Shown here: positions 34,067 through 45,025 of the stretch, in pieces | Numbering within the stretch: the first letter of the stretch is position 1 | How the letters are laid out: the number at the start of each line of letters is the position of its first letter | Assembly: GCA_001599815.1 (NCBI GenBank) | Contig: BCIA01000002.1 | Span: 3,941,626 to 4,005,625, forward strand | Reading direction: 5' to 3' | DNA from: Furcasterigmium furcatum | Lineage: Eukaryota; Ascomycota; Sordariomycetes; Glomerellales; Plectosphaerellaceae | DNA: 64,000 bases | Translations under genes and position numbers: made by a program | The notes under the pieces: generated by a model | Seen by the model: the letters and a program-made list of their open reading frames with translations, nothing else | What the model was told of the DNA's origin: nothing | Database searches by the model: none

Positions 34067-36056
34067 CGGCGAGGTGGCTTGTCCCGAGCGACAAACGGCG
34101 GGCCACCCACGGGGGGCGGCGGCGGGACGGACGGACGGGTTTGTCGGTTTACCTTGCAAGGACTTTTCGAACGGAGTCCAGGATTTGGCAGGGTCATGAT
34201 TCCCCATAGACTACCGGCGGCATGCAAACGGATCTTTTGCGCGTCGGACACTACACGAGGGAAGGTCGGTGTCTCAAAAGGGCGGGAGGCGGCTTCTTGA
34301 AGAATACCCTGTACAGCCATCATTTGGATCTAGCATGAACGGAGTCATTTTTTCGACGCGACCGATGGGCGCGACAGGACGGCAGTGTCTTCCGGTGATG
34401 ATCGCGGGGTCGACAGCCAGCGGGGAGAGAGGGCCGATTGTCTCTCGAGGCCGACGAAGTCGCATCCGTCGACTGGATGTGTCGTGAAGCGGGTAGCTTG
34501 TGATGGATTGACAGACGATGATCTGCGTTCGGTTCGCAGGGCCGGCGGCGGGGGACGTGGGATCTGGAGAACATCGCCAGCCAATCTGGACTGATCGCGG
34601 CAGGGCTCCTGCCAAGCTCGCTACTGATGCAGGTCAGTGAACGCGGGTGTCGCGTGCGAGCCTCAGGGGGTGATTTTCCCGTTTGGTGATCTGACATCAA
34701 ATGGAAATCAAAGTGGTGCTCAAGTTTTGAGGGAAACCTGGAAAACGCGACGCCGAGCCGACCGCAGCTGCCGCAGTTTCTGCACTTGGCGTCCGAGATG
34801 CCTCGTGACTGCCCGATTCTGAGGTCCCCATCGCCCCTGCCAGCTTGACTGTCCGGGATCCGCGCCACTTCTCGACAGTTAGTCACCCAGGGCAGGAGCA
34901 GGTTCCACGGTCGTCCGTCATCCGCAGAAGAAGGAACGAACGACTGACCCGGCTCGCTGGGTTTGAATTGATGGGCGTTTTCGAGAGTGGATGGACTCCA
35001 CTGGAAGTTCCACCTGGACAGTCATCGCGAAAATCCACCCAGGAACTGTCACGATCGAACCCTCGACTTCTTCGGCCCAACGACAAGACGCCGTCGGTTT
35101 AATCTCTCCTCCGCTGGCACGTTCTGCCCGTCTTACTCCTGGTTCGATCGTCAAATGGCTCAATGCGACTCACAGCATCATCCAAATCCACGAGCGCCCA
35201 GATTACAAACCACGATGAGTGTCGCCGGCTGGCCGCTAGCCTCTGGGCATCCCGAATTCGCTACCCACTTTGTCGGGCAACAGGCCCATGGGCCGCCGAT
35301 GACCCGAATGAATCCCCAAATATCGGAGCCGGAGTGATTCTTTCGCTTATACGAGACGCGGAGCGTCGAGAAAGAGAGATGACTCTTGCGACATATTGAG
35401 GCCAGCCGATGTTCGGCCTCGGTGAACGCCCACCAAGGCCGTGGCAGTGTCATGCCCGCGCCCTTCTCTCCCAGGCTGCCAGGTGGGAGGAAGGAAGCGC
35501 ATGTTGATTTCTCGGCATCACCTTGCCGCCAGCGATTGGATAACCCCGCTCAAAGTCCTGGCTGGCCAACTCACAACTTGCTTTCCCATCTGGTTTGCTG
35601 GCATCAGCCATTCCCAGTACAACAATTCAGCCAGGGGCCGGCTAACCGTGCAGAGTATCTCAGGTGACAGCGCCCATGCAAGCTACGCCTCCTCAGCTCG
35701 ACAGATAGCTCCTGTCCGGGAGAGCTCCGGGACACCATCCTGTCTGACAAAACGAGGTCTAGGCCGGCCGCCCTGCATCGGAGGCCGGCTCCTGGGGTTA
35801 GAGGTGGGGTCGCCGCCGTGACCATGGCCCTGGACAGCCTGTGGGATGACGCTTAATCAGTCAATCTGGGCGGCAGGCTGGGCGAGAGCATCGACAACGG
35901 CATCGCAGCGATGAGCATAAAAGTCGCGGCATCCCCCGCCATCTTCTCCGAGGAGACATCTCTGCTGGCCACCACTCTCGGCGCCCAGCCTCAAGCCCTC
36001 ATTTCTATTTGACCAGCGCGACAGATCATCCAGACACCCATGCCTCTCTTTCCATC
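34067..36056. other. Gene-poor region
   Basis: About 2 kb with only short frames. Nothing coding, repeated or RNA-like stands out. The right end should contain the arrestin promoter. Confidence 0.45.
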
Positions 36057-37427
36057 ATGCACCACATCACAACCATGGCCCCCGCCTCATCCTCGAGTCG
36101 TAACTTGGGGGACCTCCTGACCTCCCCGTCCCGCTATCTGTCGCCCGCCTCCTCACCCTCCGACTCCGACGAGGAAAATGCGCTCGCGAAGGAGAAGAAG
36201 AATGAGAAGAAGAGTCGGACCTTTTCGCCATTCAGCCGTGCCAGGAGGAAACTGAGCGTCCGCACCCCGCCGCAGGCTTCCATTTCTTGGAACATGGAGA
36301 CGCCGCCAATCATGTTCTTTGGCGACCCGGCCAACTCGGCGGGCGCCCTCTTCACGGGCCAAATGTTCCTCAACTGCGAAGAGCCCGTGGATTTCGACGG
36401 CTTCGAGGTGGTCTTGAACCTTCGCAAGCAGTTCAAGAAGCCCTTCAACCGCGACTGCTCGGAGTGCGCGATCCAGATCACCGAACTGGAGAAATGGGTT
36501 CTCCTGCCGCAGCCAACCACGTTAGAGGCGGGGAAGCACGCGTATCCTTTCTCGGCGCTTTTGCCAGGCCATCTTCCGGCGAGCCTCGACAACCCCGTGC
36601 TGTCCATATCATACGAGTTCAAGGCGCAGGCGATGGCCCAAGGCTCGGTTCTCTCCTTCATGAGGCACCCGCTGGTCAAGCGGTCGCTGCTGGGATCTGA
36701 CCCCACCCACCAGTCTCAGCGCGTCTTCCCCCCCACGAACATCACCGCCAGCATGTTTCTGAATCGGGTTATTCACCCGGCCGGCGATCACCCCATCCAT
36801 CTTCGCCTGGACGGGCTGGTCTCCAATGCGGAAGGCGGCATCGAGTCATGGAAGCTCAAGAAGCTCATCTGGAGGCTGGAGGAAACCGATCAAACCCATG
36901 CGCTGGCCTGCCCGAAGCATGCACTGCCCGAAATCAAAAAGTACCTCCGAAAAGAGAAACGCATCATCGGCGAGGCGTCACTGTACGATGGCTGGAAATC
37001 CGACTACAACGACGTTGATGGCCTGGTCGAGATGGAGATCAACTACGGAGTGGCCAAGAGGTTCCCAAAGTCGCTGGGTCCGCACACATGCGCGTACCCG
37101 GCCAGAGATGGCACCGAAGTGTCCCACACCCTGACTATCGAGATTCTTCTGCTGAAGGACTTTGCTTTCTCGACACAGCCAAAATCCGGGCAGCCGACGA
37201 GCGATGCCCGCGTTCTGAGGATGCGTCACCCGGTCATCCTGACGGAGAACCCTGGTATGGGAATGAGCTGGGATGAGGAGGTGCCGCCGATCTACGACGA
37301 GGTGCCCCCGAGCCCTCCAAAGTATCCGCAGGACGAGGAACCGACGGAGTTTGAGTTACTGGAGCCCCCGGAGGACTTCATGCGGCGACCCAGTAACAGC
37401 GGGACGGAGATGTCTGCCGGGTCTTGA
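36057..37427 (+). CDS. LDB19-type arrestin-related trafficking adaptor
   Basis: Intronless, 456 aa from the ATG at 36057; an ATG at 36075 sits in a better context (ACCATGG) and would shorten it by six residues. After a Ser-rich, basic N-terminus comes the LDB19 arrestin domain (about residues 75-370), with ASISWNMETPPIMFFGDP and YPFSALLPGHLPASLDN. The C-terminus carries two PPxY motifs, PPIY (410-413) and PPKY (420-423). Such motifs recruit the Rsp5/NEDD4 ubiquitin ligase. ART proteins of this kind direct ubiquitination and endocytosis of plasma-membrane nutrient permeases. Partner permeases cannot be read from sequence. Confidence 0.88.
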   Translation: MHHITTMAPASSSSRNLGDLLTSPSRYLSPASSPSDSDEENALAKEKKNEKKSRTFSPFSRARRKLSVRTPPQASISWNMETPPIMFFGDPANSAGALFTGQMFLNCEEPVDFDGFEVVLNLRKQFKKPFNRDCSECAIQITELEKWVLLPQPTTLEAGKHAYPFSALLPGHLPASLDNPVLSISYEFKAQAMAQGSVLSFMRHPLVKRSLLGSDPTHQSQRVFPPTNITASMFLNRVIHPAGDHPIHLRLDGLVSNAEGGIESWKLKKLIWRLEETDQTHALACPKHALPEIKKYLRKEKRIIGEASLYDGWKSDYNDVDGLVEMEINYGVAKRFPKSLGPHTCAYPARDGTEVSHTLTIEILLLKDFAFSTQPKSGQPTSDARVLRMRHPVILTENPGMGMSWDEEVPPIYDEVPPSPPKYPQDEEPTEFELLEPPEDFMRRPSNSGTEMSAGS

Positions 37428-37627
37428 GCCTCCGACCGACGAACAGCGCTGGCTTTAGCACTTATACCCCTGTTTTATGTGTTAGCATGGCGAAATTTTT
37501 GAAAGTTGTGATATTTGAAGCTATTTTTGCATTCCAACAGAGTCCTTGCTGCCCTTTGTTGTCTTCTCTCATCCCATGGTGAGGGGAGCCTGAACGGAAC
37601 TCCTTGCACACTGCCTGCTCATCGCCT

Positions 37628-38771
37628 TCAGATCAGGGTCCGCGCCCGTACTCTCGCCCAGAACGTAGACAGCATATGCTGGGGCAAAACCTGGCTCGTC
37701 TTGGTCGACGTGAATACCCTGATCATTCTTGTGTGACTGCCTCTTTCGAATATCGCGACGCACCTTCCACCCCCGGCTAGTCTGACTCCCTCGCGCAATT
37801 GCGAGAGCACAGTGACCAGCTTTTGCAGCGCGTGTTGATGCTTCGTCTCCCAGTCGCGGAAGTTATTCGCCACGTTTGCTATGTCGATTTGATGAAAGAG
37901 CCCTCCGCCGTGCCTCGCGCGAATGAGCCAGGGCGTCCGCCCAAACCATAGCTGGGGAAGGCATTCGGCCAAGGTTCGAGGCCCTGCCTTGAGCTCGGCG
38001 GCCATGGACTGCGGCATGTATGGCTCTCCCTGTGCGGTTGCGGCGGCGGCGGCTGTGCTCGTCGCGAGCACTGTTTCTTCATCATGTTGGAGAGACATGC
38101 GCTGAAGCTAGGCGCTGAGACCAGGCTGGGCCGTCTTATCGTCCGTTGTCGATTCGCCTCGATAGCAGGCATCCACCTCAAAGCGTACGGCACAATTCAG
38201 GTCTCCGAGCTGGTACTGCAGGACGCGGTGGTGGCTCGTGCTGTCCTCGAGGCCAGGTAGCGGCGCGGTGAAGGCGCGTTCAAAGTTCCAGCCGTAGCCG
38301 ATGTTGTTGACATTGCCGAGGATGGACTGTCTGGTGGACTTCTCGTTTCGTTCGACGAAGATTGTGTCGTGGACGAGCGAGAGGCCGAGGCGGAAGCTGT
38401 AGCGAGAGCGGTGGAGGCAGAAGTCGAAGAGTTTCCGGAGACTGTTTCGGTCGAGAACGACATCCACGTCGTCGGGGTTGCCAGTTGTAAGTTCCGAGCA
38501 GGATAGCCTCCGAAGAGCTGGTTACTTCTAAAGGTGCAGGCCTGAGCGTCGAGAAATCGATGGCAAGGACAGGGCTGGAGGCCACCACGCCCTTCCAGAG
38601 CCAAGACACGCGCTTTCGATCGCGCTGTGTTGGTGTTGCTGATGGCGGAGGGGGCAGATTGTCAGCCAGAGGCTGGTGAGCTTCTTCGAGTCCGACCGAG
38701 GCCTTGTCACTGCAATGTTGGTCTCTTGCTTCGGGCGATCCGAATGACCGGCCGCAGGCGCAGAATTTCAT
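37628..38771 (-). pseudogene. Broken gene of the fungal family often labelled geranylgeranyl pyrophosphate synthetase
   Basis: Three pieces line up on one strand. A start at 38771 gives MKFCACGRSFGSPEARDQHC (a C2H2-like head) and runs to TYNWQ. The next conserved block, DVDVVLDRNSLRKLFDF, is in another frame, and the roughly 100 residues that normally lie between them in this family seem missing. The frame then continues to AQPGLSA and hits a TAG at 38108-38110. Directly after it, in the same frame, the family's C-terminal part resumes (LFHQIDIANVANNFRDWETK) and ends at 37628. No intron with good sites removes the stop or the frame change. The family's real function is unknown; the usual name is not supported by prenyl-synthase motifs. 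Confidence 0.5.
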
Positions 38772-39061
38772 TGTTGCGAGAGTTTTGGCATTCTGGCGGC
38801 AGGTATTTGGTGTTGCCGGTGGCAAAAGGAGGAGATTGGGGTGCGCTTGCATGAAATGCCTTGCGCAGGACTGTGCGATTGGATGTGTTGACACCACGGT
38901 TCTCGCTGCGAGCCAGAGTGAGTGAATGAGATCGGAGGGGGCTATGCAACGAGCAGTGAATTGTATGCGTCTAACTCCATTGGGAATCTGAGCACGAGGT
39001 CTCACATCATATCCCCATTCTGATGCGAGATGTCTCCCCCGGACACGCCGCCGGTCGCCTG

Positions 39062-39814
39062 CTACGCTTTCTCGCCCAAGCAAATGAGGTACGAGAACTT
39101 CATGAGCTCGCCCTGGCCAAGACTCGGCTTTCCACCCGTGAACTCTCCGGGATGCTTCTCGACCATCTTCTCATGCTCCCAGCCAACCTCGACCCTGACA
39201 TTCTTGAACCCAACATCCCGCATCAGCGCGGCCATCCACTCGCGGGGAATGCCGTGTCGCTCGACGCCGTCCATCTTCGACTCGGGATGGAACTTCCTGG
39301 CCGCGGGCCCAAAGTCCTCAAAGTCCGTCAGCGCAACGAGACCACCGCTCCGCAGACAGCCCAGCATCGTCGTCAGCAGCGGCCGGAGATCCGGGATGTG
39401 GTGCAGGACCAGGTGGGATGTGACGAGGTCGAATTTCAGGCGCGGGCCGTCGGGCGCGGCCTCGTCCGCGGGCGGAAGCCTCTTGTCCTCGGGGTCTTCC
39501 AGCATGATGGCGAGCGGGATGATGTTCTTCGGGGCGTGGGCTCCCTGCAGCTTCGACGAGAGGACCTCGATCATCCCCTCGGCGGCGTCCACCGCCACCA
39601 GCTGCTTCGTAGCCGGCGCGACCTCGAGGCTGAGCAAGCCCGTCCCGCAGCCGACCTCCAGGACGTTGGGGCGTTCTGCGCCGTTGAAGAACGGGGTGTG
39701 GCTCTGGATGGCCTTCCAGGCCTCGAGGCTCATGGCGTGGACGAAGGGGTTGCTGTCCCACGCGGCGGCCTCGGCGTTGAAGCGCGCATTACCCGTATTG
39801 GCGGTGCCTGACAT
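39062..39814 (-). CDS. Class I SAM-dependent methyltransferase
   Basis: Intronless, 250 aa. Motif I is NVLEVGCGTGLLSLEV, followed by the acidic ribose-binding VAVDAAEGMI, then DLVTSHLVLHHIPDL (motif IV region) and LRSGGLVALTDFEDF. This is the small-molecule methyltransferase layout (Methyltransf_11/25). The FNAEAAAWDSNPF opening is common in fungal methyltransferases of unknown substrate. It is divergent from the YdeI-like gene. No signal peptide, so probably cytosolic. Confidence 0.9.
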   Translation of the reverse strand: MSGTANTGNARFNAEAAAWDSNPFVHAMSLEAWKAIQSHTPFFNGAERPNVLEVGCGTGLLSLEVAPATKQLVAVDAAEGMIEVLSSKLQGAHAPKNIIPLAIMLEDPEDKRLPPADEAAPDGPRLKFDLVTSHLVLHHIPDLRPLLTTMLGCLRSGGLVALTDFEDFGPAARKFHPESKMDGVERHGIPREWMAALMRDVGFKNVRVEVGWEHEKMVEKHPGEFTGGKPSLGQGELMKFSYLICLGEKA

Positions 39815-40336
39815 TGTTGGTTGGCTGGAGATGGCGTGATCGAGGGGCCTGGTGTTGTGAGTGTGAGGCTACGGCTTTGATGTCAGTTCAAGGCCCCTCC
39901 AATGTCACCTCGGCATGTCCTGCGAACGTGAGGGGCAAAGCGGGACTCGGGGACCGATCCGGACGGCCGGACCCGGTCAGACACGGAGAGTTGCTTCTTG
40001 GCGGTGGTGCTCTGGTCCGACTCTTTACCATGGCTGAGTGCCCAATAATTAGCGATGCGATGGTACCTGAATCTGGAGGTCCATATTCTGGTCGTCACCC
40101 CTGGCAGGTTCAAGTTGCATCGGGTGATGTGACCCAGATTCGGGGCCTGCACGTGCTGGCCGGGGAGGGAATGAGTACTACTTATATCCTCACGTAATCA
40201 CCTTCACGTGGACACGTGACTGCGCGAAATGTGCCCCCTCGCAGCCCCTCCCGAAACACGTCTCACAAACTAGGACGCGTTCAACTCTTCTGGCGACTGA
40301 CAATCCGCCGTACCTCTCGCAAAGATTCCAGCCGTG
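39815..40336. promoter_or_regulatory. Divergent promoter, methyltransferase / YdeI-like gene
   Basis: A 522-bp region between head-to-head genes. No motif is recognised with confidence. Confidence 0.45.
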
Positions 40337-41038
40337 ATGGCGCGGCAAACACGCTCCGCGGCCATCAAGGCCCTGGCCACCGCATCTGCCATCCAGAAAC
40401 CTCTCAATGTTCCCGTAGCCGCCCCGGCCCCGACCCCAGCGACCACCGCCGTCGCCTCCTCCTCCTCCTCCTCCTCGTCTCCTCCGCAACGCCTCTTCGA
40501 GTCCCACGCAGCCTGGGAACTCTGGCTCTCAGGAAACCACCTCGACCCCGTGGGCGTCTGGCTCCAGATCGCGAAGAAGACGTCCCCCACCCCCTCCGTG
40601 ACGTACGACCAGGCCCTCGACGCCGCCCTTTGCTACGGCTGGATCGACGGCCAGCGCCGCTCCCTCGACGCCCACTTCTTCCTGCAGCGCTTCACGCCGC
40701 GGCGGAAGGGCAGCGTCTGGTCGCGCCGGAACGTGGACAAGGTCGCGGCGCTGGCGGCCGCGGGGAAGATGCAGCCCTCGGGCGAGGCGGAGGTGGCGGC
40801 GGCCAAGAAGGACGGGCGCTGGGAGCGGGCGTACGCGGGGAGCAGCACGATAGAGGTCCCGGCGGACTTTGCGGCCGCGCTGGAGAGGGAGAAGGGGGCG
40901 AAGAGGTTCTTCGACGGGCTGGGCAAGACGGAGAGGTATCGCTTCCTCTGGAGGATCGAGACGGCCAAGAGGCCGGAGACGAGGAAGAGGAAGATCGCGG
41001 AGTTCGTGGCGCTGTTAAAGGAGCACAAGAAGCTGTGA
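40337..41038 (+). CDS. YdeI/OmpD-associated-family protein
   Basis: Intronless, 233 aa from the ATG at 40337. The first 60 residues are low-complexity Ala/Pro/Ser. Then comes the YdeI domain: ALCYGWIDGQRRSLD, FFLQRFTPRRKGSVWSRRN, and KMQPSGEAEVAAAKKDGRW, with a Lys/Arg-rich C-terminus. Bacterial YdeI proteins are linked to stress and antimicrobial-peptide resistance, but the biochemical role of the fungal ones is not known. The basic tail could allow nuclear entry or nucleic-acid binding (inference). Confidence 0.85.
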   Translation: MARQTRSAAIKALATASAIQKPLNVPVAAPAPTPATTAVASSSSSSSSPPQRLFESHAAWELWLSGNHLDPVGVWLQIAKKTSPTPSVTYDQALDAALCYGWIDGQRRSLDAHFFLQRFTPRRKGSVWSRRNVDKVAALAAAGKMQPSGEAEVAAAKKDGRWERAYAGSSTIEVPADFAAALEREKGAKRFFDGLGKTERYRFLWRIETAKRPETRKRKIAEFVALLKEHKKL

Positions 41039-41660
41039 GGTGGTGGACCGGTGAGTCAAGACGGATTGCATGACATCCTGACAGAGGCCGTGGCTAACAC
41101 CCAATCCTGCCTTCATAGGGCTGGTCTCCCCCACTGGTTCTTGTCCGCCAGCGTCTCGCTGGCGTAGACGGGTGCGCCTGGTAACCAGTCCAGCTGAAAC
41201 AAATCGGCTCCATCGCGCTCTGCCCGCACTCTCAGAACGGGAGGGCGTAGAGGAAGGGTCCCGGTTACTGAGTCCATCATGCCTAAGCCTGGATCTCTCC
41301 GCCCCCGGCCAGCTCTCGTATCTGGAAAGAGAGACCAGTTGCCTTTGCCAGCCACGTCAGAGTGAAGGAAGGCGACACCTGGTACCAACGGATTGGGGAT
41401 GCCTTAGGGGAAAGAGGCTCCATAGCCGCCTCCCCGGCCAAGCTTCGCAGGCTCTCATTCCCTCTCGCTTCCATCTGCCCCCTTCAGTTCTTCAACACAA
41501 CAACGCGTAAACCTGCAAGACGCACCTCCTCCCATCGCACATCTCGCTGTCATCAGTATCACGACGACGCTGGCTACTTTTCACAACAAAGCAGCTAGTC
41601 CCAACATCAATACCTCACATCGATCTCAATACCCGCGCGCCGGTCATTTCTCCTGCCACG
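41039..41660. other. Intergenic region
   Basis: About 620 bp with no gene of its own. It should hold the promoter and leader of the next plus-strand gene; the last 200 bases are pyrimidine- and CA-rich. Confidence 0.45.
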
Positions 41661-42350
41661 ATGCCCGGTCGTGCTGTCTTGGGCCCTGCCGGGGTCTACG
41701 AGAAACGAATGAGATACATCCAGAGGAAGGTAAGCTTTCTCACCACGTATGCCTGATCTCCGATCTCCTGCCGTAACACTGAAGTGCGCAAAGCGGGCAG
41801 AGGCTGCCGCACAAGGACAGCCCGACCCGATCTATGGTGGCGGGGGCCCGATGGCGCATCCGCCCCCGACGGCTCATCCACCCCCGATGGCTCATCCGCC
41901 CCCGGTGACTTACACTAATTACCCGCCGATGCCGCTCCCGATGGCGCATATCATATCGAGTGCCCAACTTGCGATTGACCCACAAGGCTTCCAGATGAAC
42001 TGTACCGGGCCGGGTCCCGTCCACGTCAGTCTCGGCAGCTCGTCGTCCACCGTGCCAGTGGCGGCCAACGATAGTAACCCGACTGAGGCGGGCAACACCG
42101 GCAGTGCGAACAACAACTCTTCGAACAACTCGAGCGATCATGCCGACCCTATCTCACCGTCCCCGACGAAAAGTCGAGCTCCTGCAGCAGCTCGACGGAC
42201 GGCGACGGTACAGGACCCTCCGAAGCAAGCGGCGTGGAGCTCGACAACGCGAACCTCTTCATCGCGGCAATCCTCGTCGGCGTCATTCTCCTCGTCAGCC
42301 TCATTGCCGTGGGGCTGGTTTATACTCTCTCCCTTCCGCAACGCTCTTGA
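41661..42350 (+). CDS. Small single-span membrane protein with AHPPP repeats (model uncertain)
   Basis: Proposed exons 41661-41729, 41785-42024 and 42105-42350 give 184 aa. The first intron (GTAAGC...AG) is convincing. The second (GTCAGT...CAG, 80 bp) is proposed because it keeps phase and switches to the frame that codes NLFIAAILVGVILLVSLIAV, a clear membrane helix close to the C-terminus. Without that intron the frame runs on through sequence of poor coding character to about 42642. The N-terminal half is basic (YEKRMRYIQRKCAKRAEA), then carries short tandem AHPPP(M/T) units from an 18-bp DNA repeat near 41850-41905. I do not recognise the family; the layout suggests a tail-anchored or type II membrane protein. 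Confidence 0.5.
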
Positions 42351-42696
42351 AGGCAGCGGGCGGCTGACGGGCTGTGACTTGTACCAGGGGGCTTTGGCGT
42401 TCGGGTTCCTCTCAGAGAGGAGACTTCTGGTCTCGGGGAACAATTTGGCCTTGAATATAGCGCTGTATTACAATTGGGACCATCCAGGGAGGTGTTCTTG
42501 TGGAACAGCTTCGTCTCAAGTACACCCACCAGCGAAAATAACTGACTCTTCAGTCAACAGCGGTCAGTCATTCAACATCGCATGGTCATACCAGCAGTTT
42601 CAATACATACTACATGAACACTACATTGGCAATGTGAACTAACAAGCCCCGCCGAGATGATGTGACTTGCACGTCCTTGCTCGCTCGCTGAGCCCA

Positions 42697-44466
42697 TCAC
42701 ACTGTCTCAATGTACCGACGGAACTCCCTAATAGACGTTGTCAGCACTCGTCATCGCGTTCATGGAACCATCCAAGGGGGAAAACAACTCACCAGTCCGT
42801 CACCGCCTCCCTCCACTCCCTGATCTCATGCTCCCTCGTCGCGGCGTAAAAGTCGACAAACTCCGCCGGCAGGACCTCCCTCGCCACGCTCCCGGGCGCC
42901 TTGAACCTCGCCACCGCCGCCTCGAGGGTATTCGGCAGCAGCCTGGCCTTGTACCCCTCCGGCCGCGACGCCGACGCCGGCACCCCGATCTTCAGGCCCT
43001 CGTTCACGCCGCGCCACCCGAGTCCCACGATGGCCGCGAGTGCGTAGTGCGGGTGCAGGTCTGCCCCCGGCACGCGGACCTCAAACCTCGTCGCGGCGGG
43101 CTTGCACACGGGCGGCGCGATGAGCCGCACCGAGGAGAGCCGGTGCTCGAGGCCCCAGGTCAGGTCGACGGGGGCCCAGTAGTTCTCGACGAGGCGCTTG
43201 TACGAGTTGACCGTCGGCGCGAGCAGCGGGAGCACGTCCTCGAGGCCGTCGAGGATGCCGGCGAGGAAGTGCCGGCCCAGGTCGGACAGGTGCGCGATGT
43301 CGGGCCACTCCGGGGACGGGTCCTCCGCGTCCCGGGCGAAGAGGTTGCGGCCGTCGCGGTCGACGAGGCTGATGTGGATGTGGCCCGAGTTTCCGGGGAG
43401 GCCGTGCATGGGTTTGGCCATGAAGCAGGGCGTGATGCCGTTCTCGATGCCGACCGAGCGAGTGAGCAGTCTGGGGGAGTGTTAGAAACCGCGTCCGCCC
43501 GACTCGCGCGGGTGTGGGGGATAGACTCACTTGAAGAGGGTGACCTTGTCGGCCATGTCCTGCACGGGGGAGACTTTCAGTGCCTAAATTATGGAGTGTC
43601 AGCTGTGGAGGTGAACATGGACGGAATCGGGCATGGCGACCTACCGCTTCGCACACGCCAGGCCCGCTCTCCGTATGCCAGCTCTCGATACCACACCTCA
43701 TCGCGTGCGCCTGGTCAAACACCTGGTGAAAGTATTGCTTGTAAGCCAGCGGCCGGGTCACGCTGTACCCGAACATGCCCGCTGTCACAGGCCGGATGTT
43801 CTGCGGGCTGTTCTTGGCCAGGTACGCAGCCAGGTCCCGGCCCTGGGCTGCGTCTCCGTAGCCCTCTTCCGAAGGGGTCTGGAAGTTCATGAACTCCAGC
43901 TCGACTGGCCATCATCGTCAGCATGCGAACACCCCAATGGGGGGCGGCGTCCTATTGTATTGCAACACACCTCCAGCAAGGGCTTTGCACCCGAGATCCT
44001 GATCCAGCTTCGCGACCAACGACCGCAGCAGACTGCGACCGCACGCAGGGACCGGCTCCCCGCGGGCTACAAAGTCGATGAGGAAGAACGGTATATCTTC
44101 CTCGAGGGGCAGCCGCCTGTACGAGGCGAGATCGGGCACGGCGATGAAGTCGCTGTATCCGTCCTGGGCGCTCGTGATGCTAGTCTCGGTCGTGTACATG
44201 GCGTCGTGCATGTCCCACCCGAAGATGGCCGAGCTCATGGCGAAGCCCGACTCGACGCTGGCGAGGAACTTGTCCTTGGCCATGATCTTGCCGCGGAGGA
44301 TGCCGTCGCAGTCCACGCCGGCGACTCTGACCTTGAGGTCGTGGGCCAGTACATCCTTGACGTTCTCCTTTGTAACGGCCAGATCTTTTGCGAAGGCAGT
44401 GTTGATCAGGGGCCGGACGGTGGTCGGGATCCTCATTGTCGAGGGGGGCATGGTGTCGATAGTCAT
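42697..44466 (-). CDS. Glutamine synthetase-like ligase (GS type I fold)
   Basis: Five exons (44466-43971, 43904-43645, 43583-43531, 43470-42793, 42727-42697) encode 505 aa with consistent phases. The N-terminal beta-grasp part is followed by the GS catalytic barrel. Visible blocks are the metal-binding LAGVELEFMNFQTP (completed by splicing), MRCGIESWHTESGPGV, ITPCFMAKPMHGLPGNSGH and FEVRVPGADLHPHYALAA. It is not the canonical assimilatory (type II) fungal enzyme; it belongs with the prokaryote-like GlnA/PuuA/FluG-C group. Members of that group join glutamate to ammonia or to an amine. Next to an amidotransferase-type hydrolase and near an ALDH, a gamma-glutamyl-amine ligase is the most interesting option, but this is inference. 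Confidence 0.88.
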
Positions 44467-45025
44467 TGTGTGCTGGGATAAGGGGAGGCCGTTTGGTGAG
44501 GTATCATGAGACGGGGAGGACCACCGAAAATGATTGATGTCAGTCAACACAATAAACAAACCATGCCAATGTCAGGTGGTCATCCAAAAGTCTCAGGAGC
44601 TCCTGTCCGGGAGTAATTAGGTCACACAGCTGCCGCGGACCGGGCGAAACCTGTGGAGAGATTGGTCCCCCGCGCCCCCGGCGTCCCATCCAGTCTGGTC
44701 GTGGATCGCGCGGCAGCTTGCGGACGGTGTCTGTCCCGGGAATACGGGTTTCCCATGCCATGGCAGCAATCTCCAAGAAGTTCGCATGAGGATACTGCGG
44801 CTGGTAGGCGAGGTAGTGCGCCGCCAATGCCACCAACTCCATGCTCCCTATCACCGGGGGAAAGATCGGCATGGAGGGGTGAGCGCGGCAAAAGCGGAGC
44901 CATCGGCCCCACACCGCGGTCCGCGCAGCGGGGCACTCCTTGGGTGTGGGTGTTGCCCCTCCCCTCAAGTTCTTGGAGGGAGCTGGTCCCGGCCGCACTG
45001 GCGAGTGCCCCCAGGTCGAATGCGC
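44467..45025. promoter_or_regulatory. Promoter of the GS-like gene, with GATA site
   Basis: About 560 bp between the GS-like start and the end of the regulator gene. A GATAAG site lies at about 44477-44482, within 20 bases of the start codon, so probably in the leader. No other feature seen. Confidence 0.4.

Noticed and set aside
37628..38098. Independent small gene starting at MSLQHDEE
   Set aside because: It is in the same frame as the upstream piece and matches the C-terminal part of the same family, so it is better read as the tail of one broken gene.
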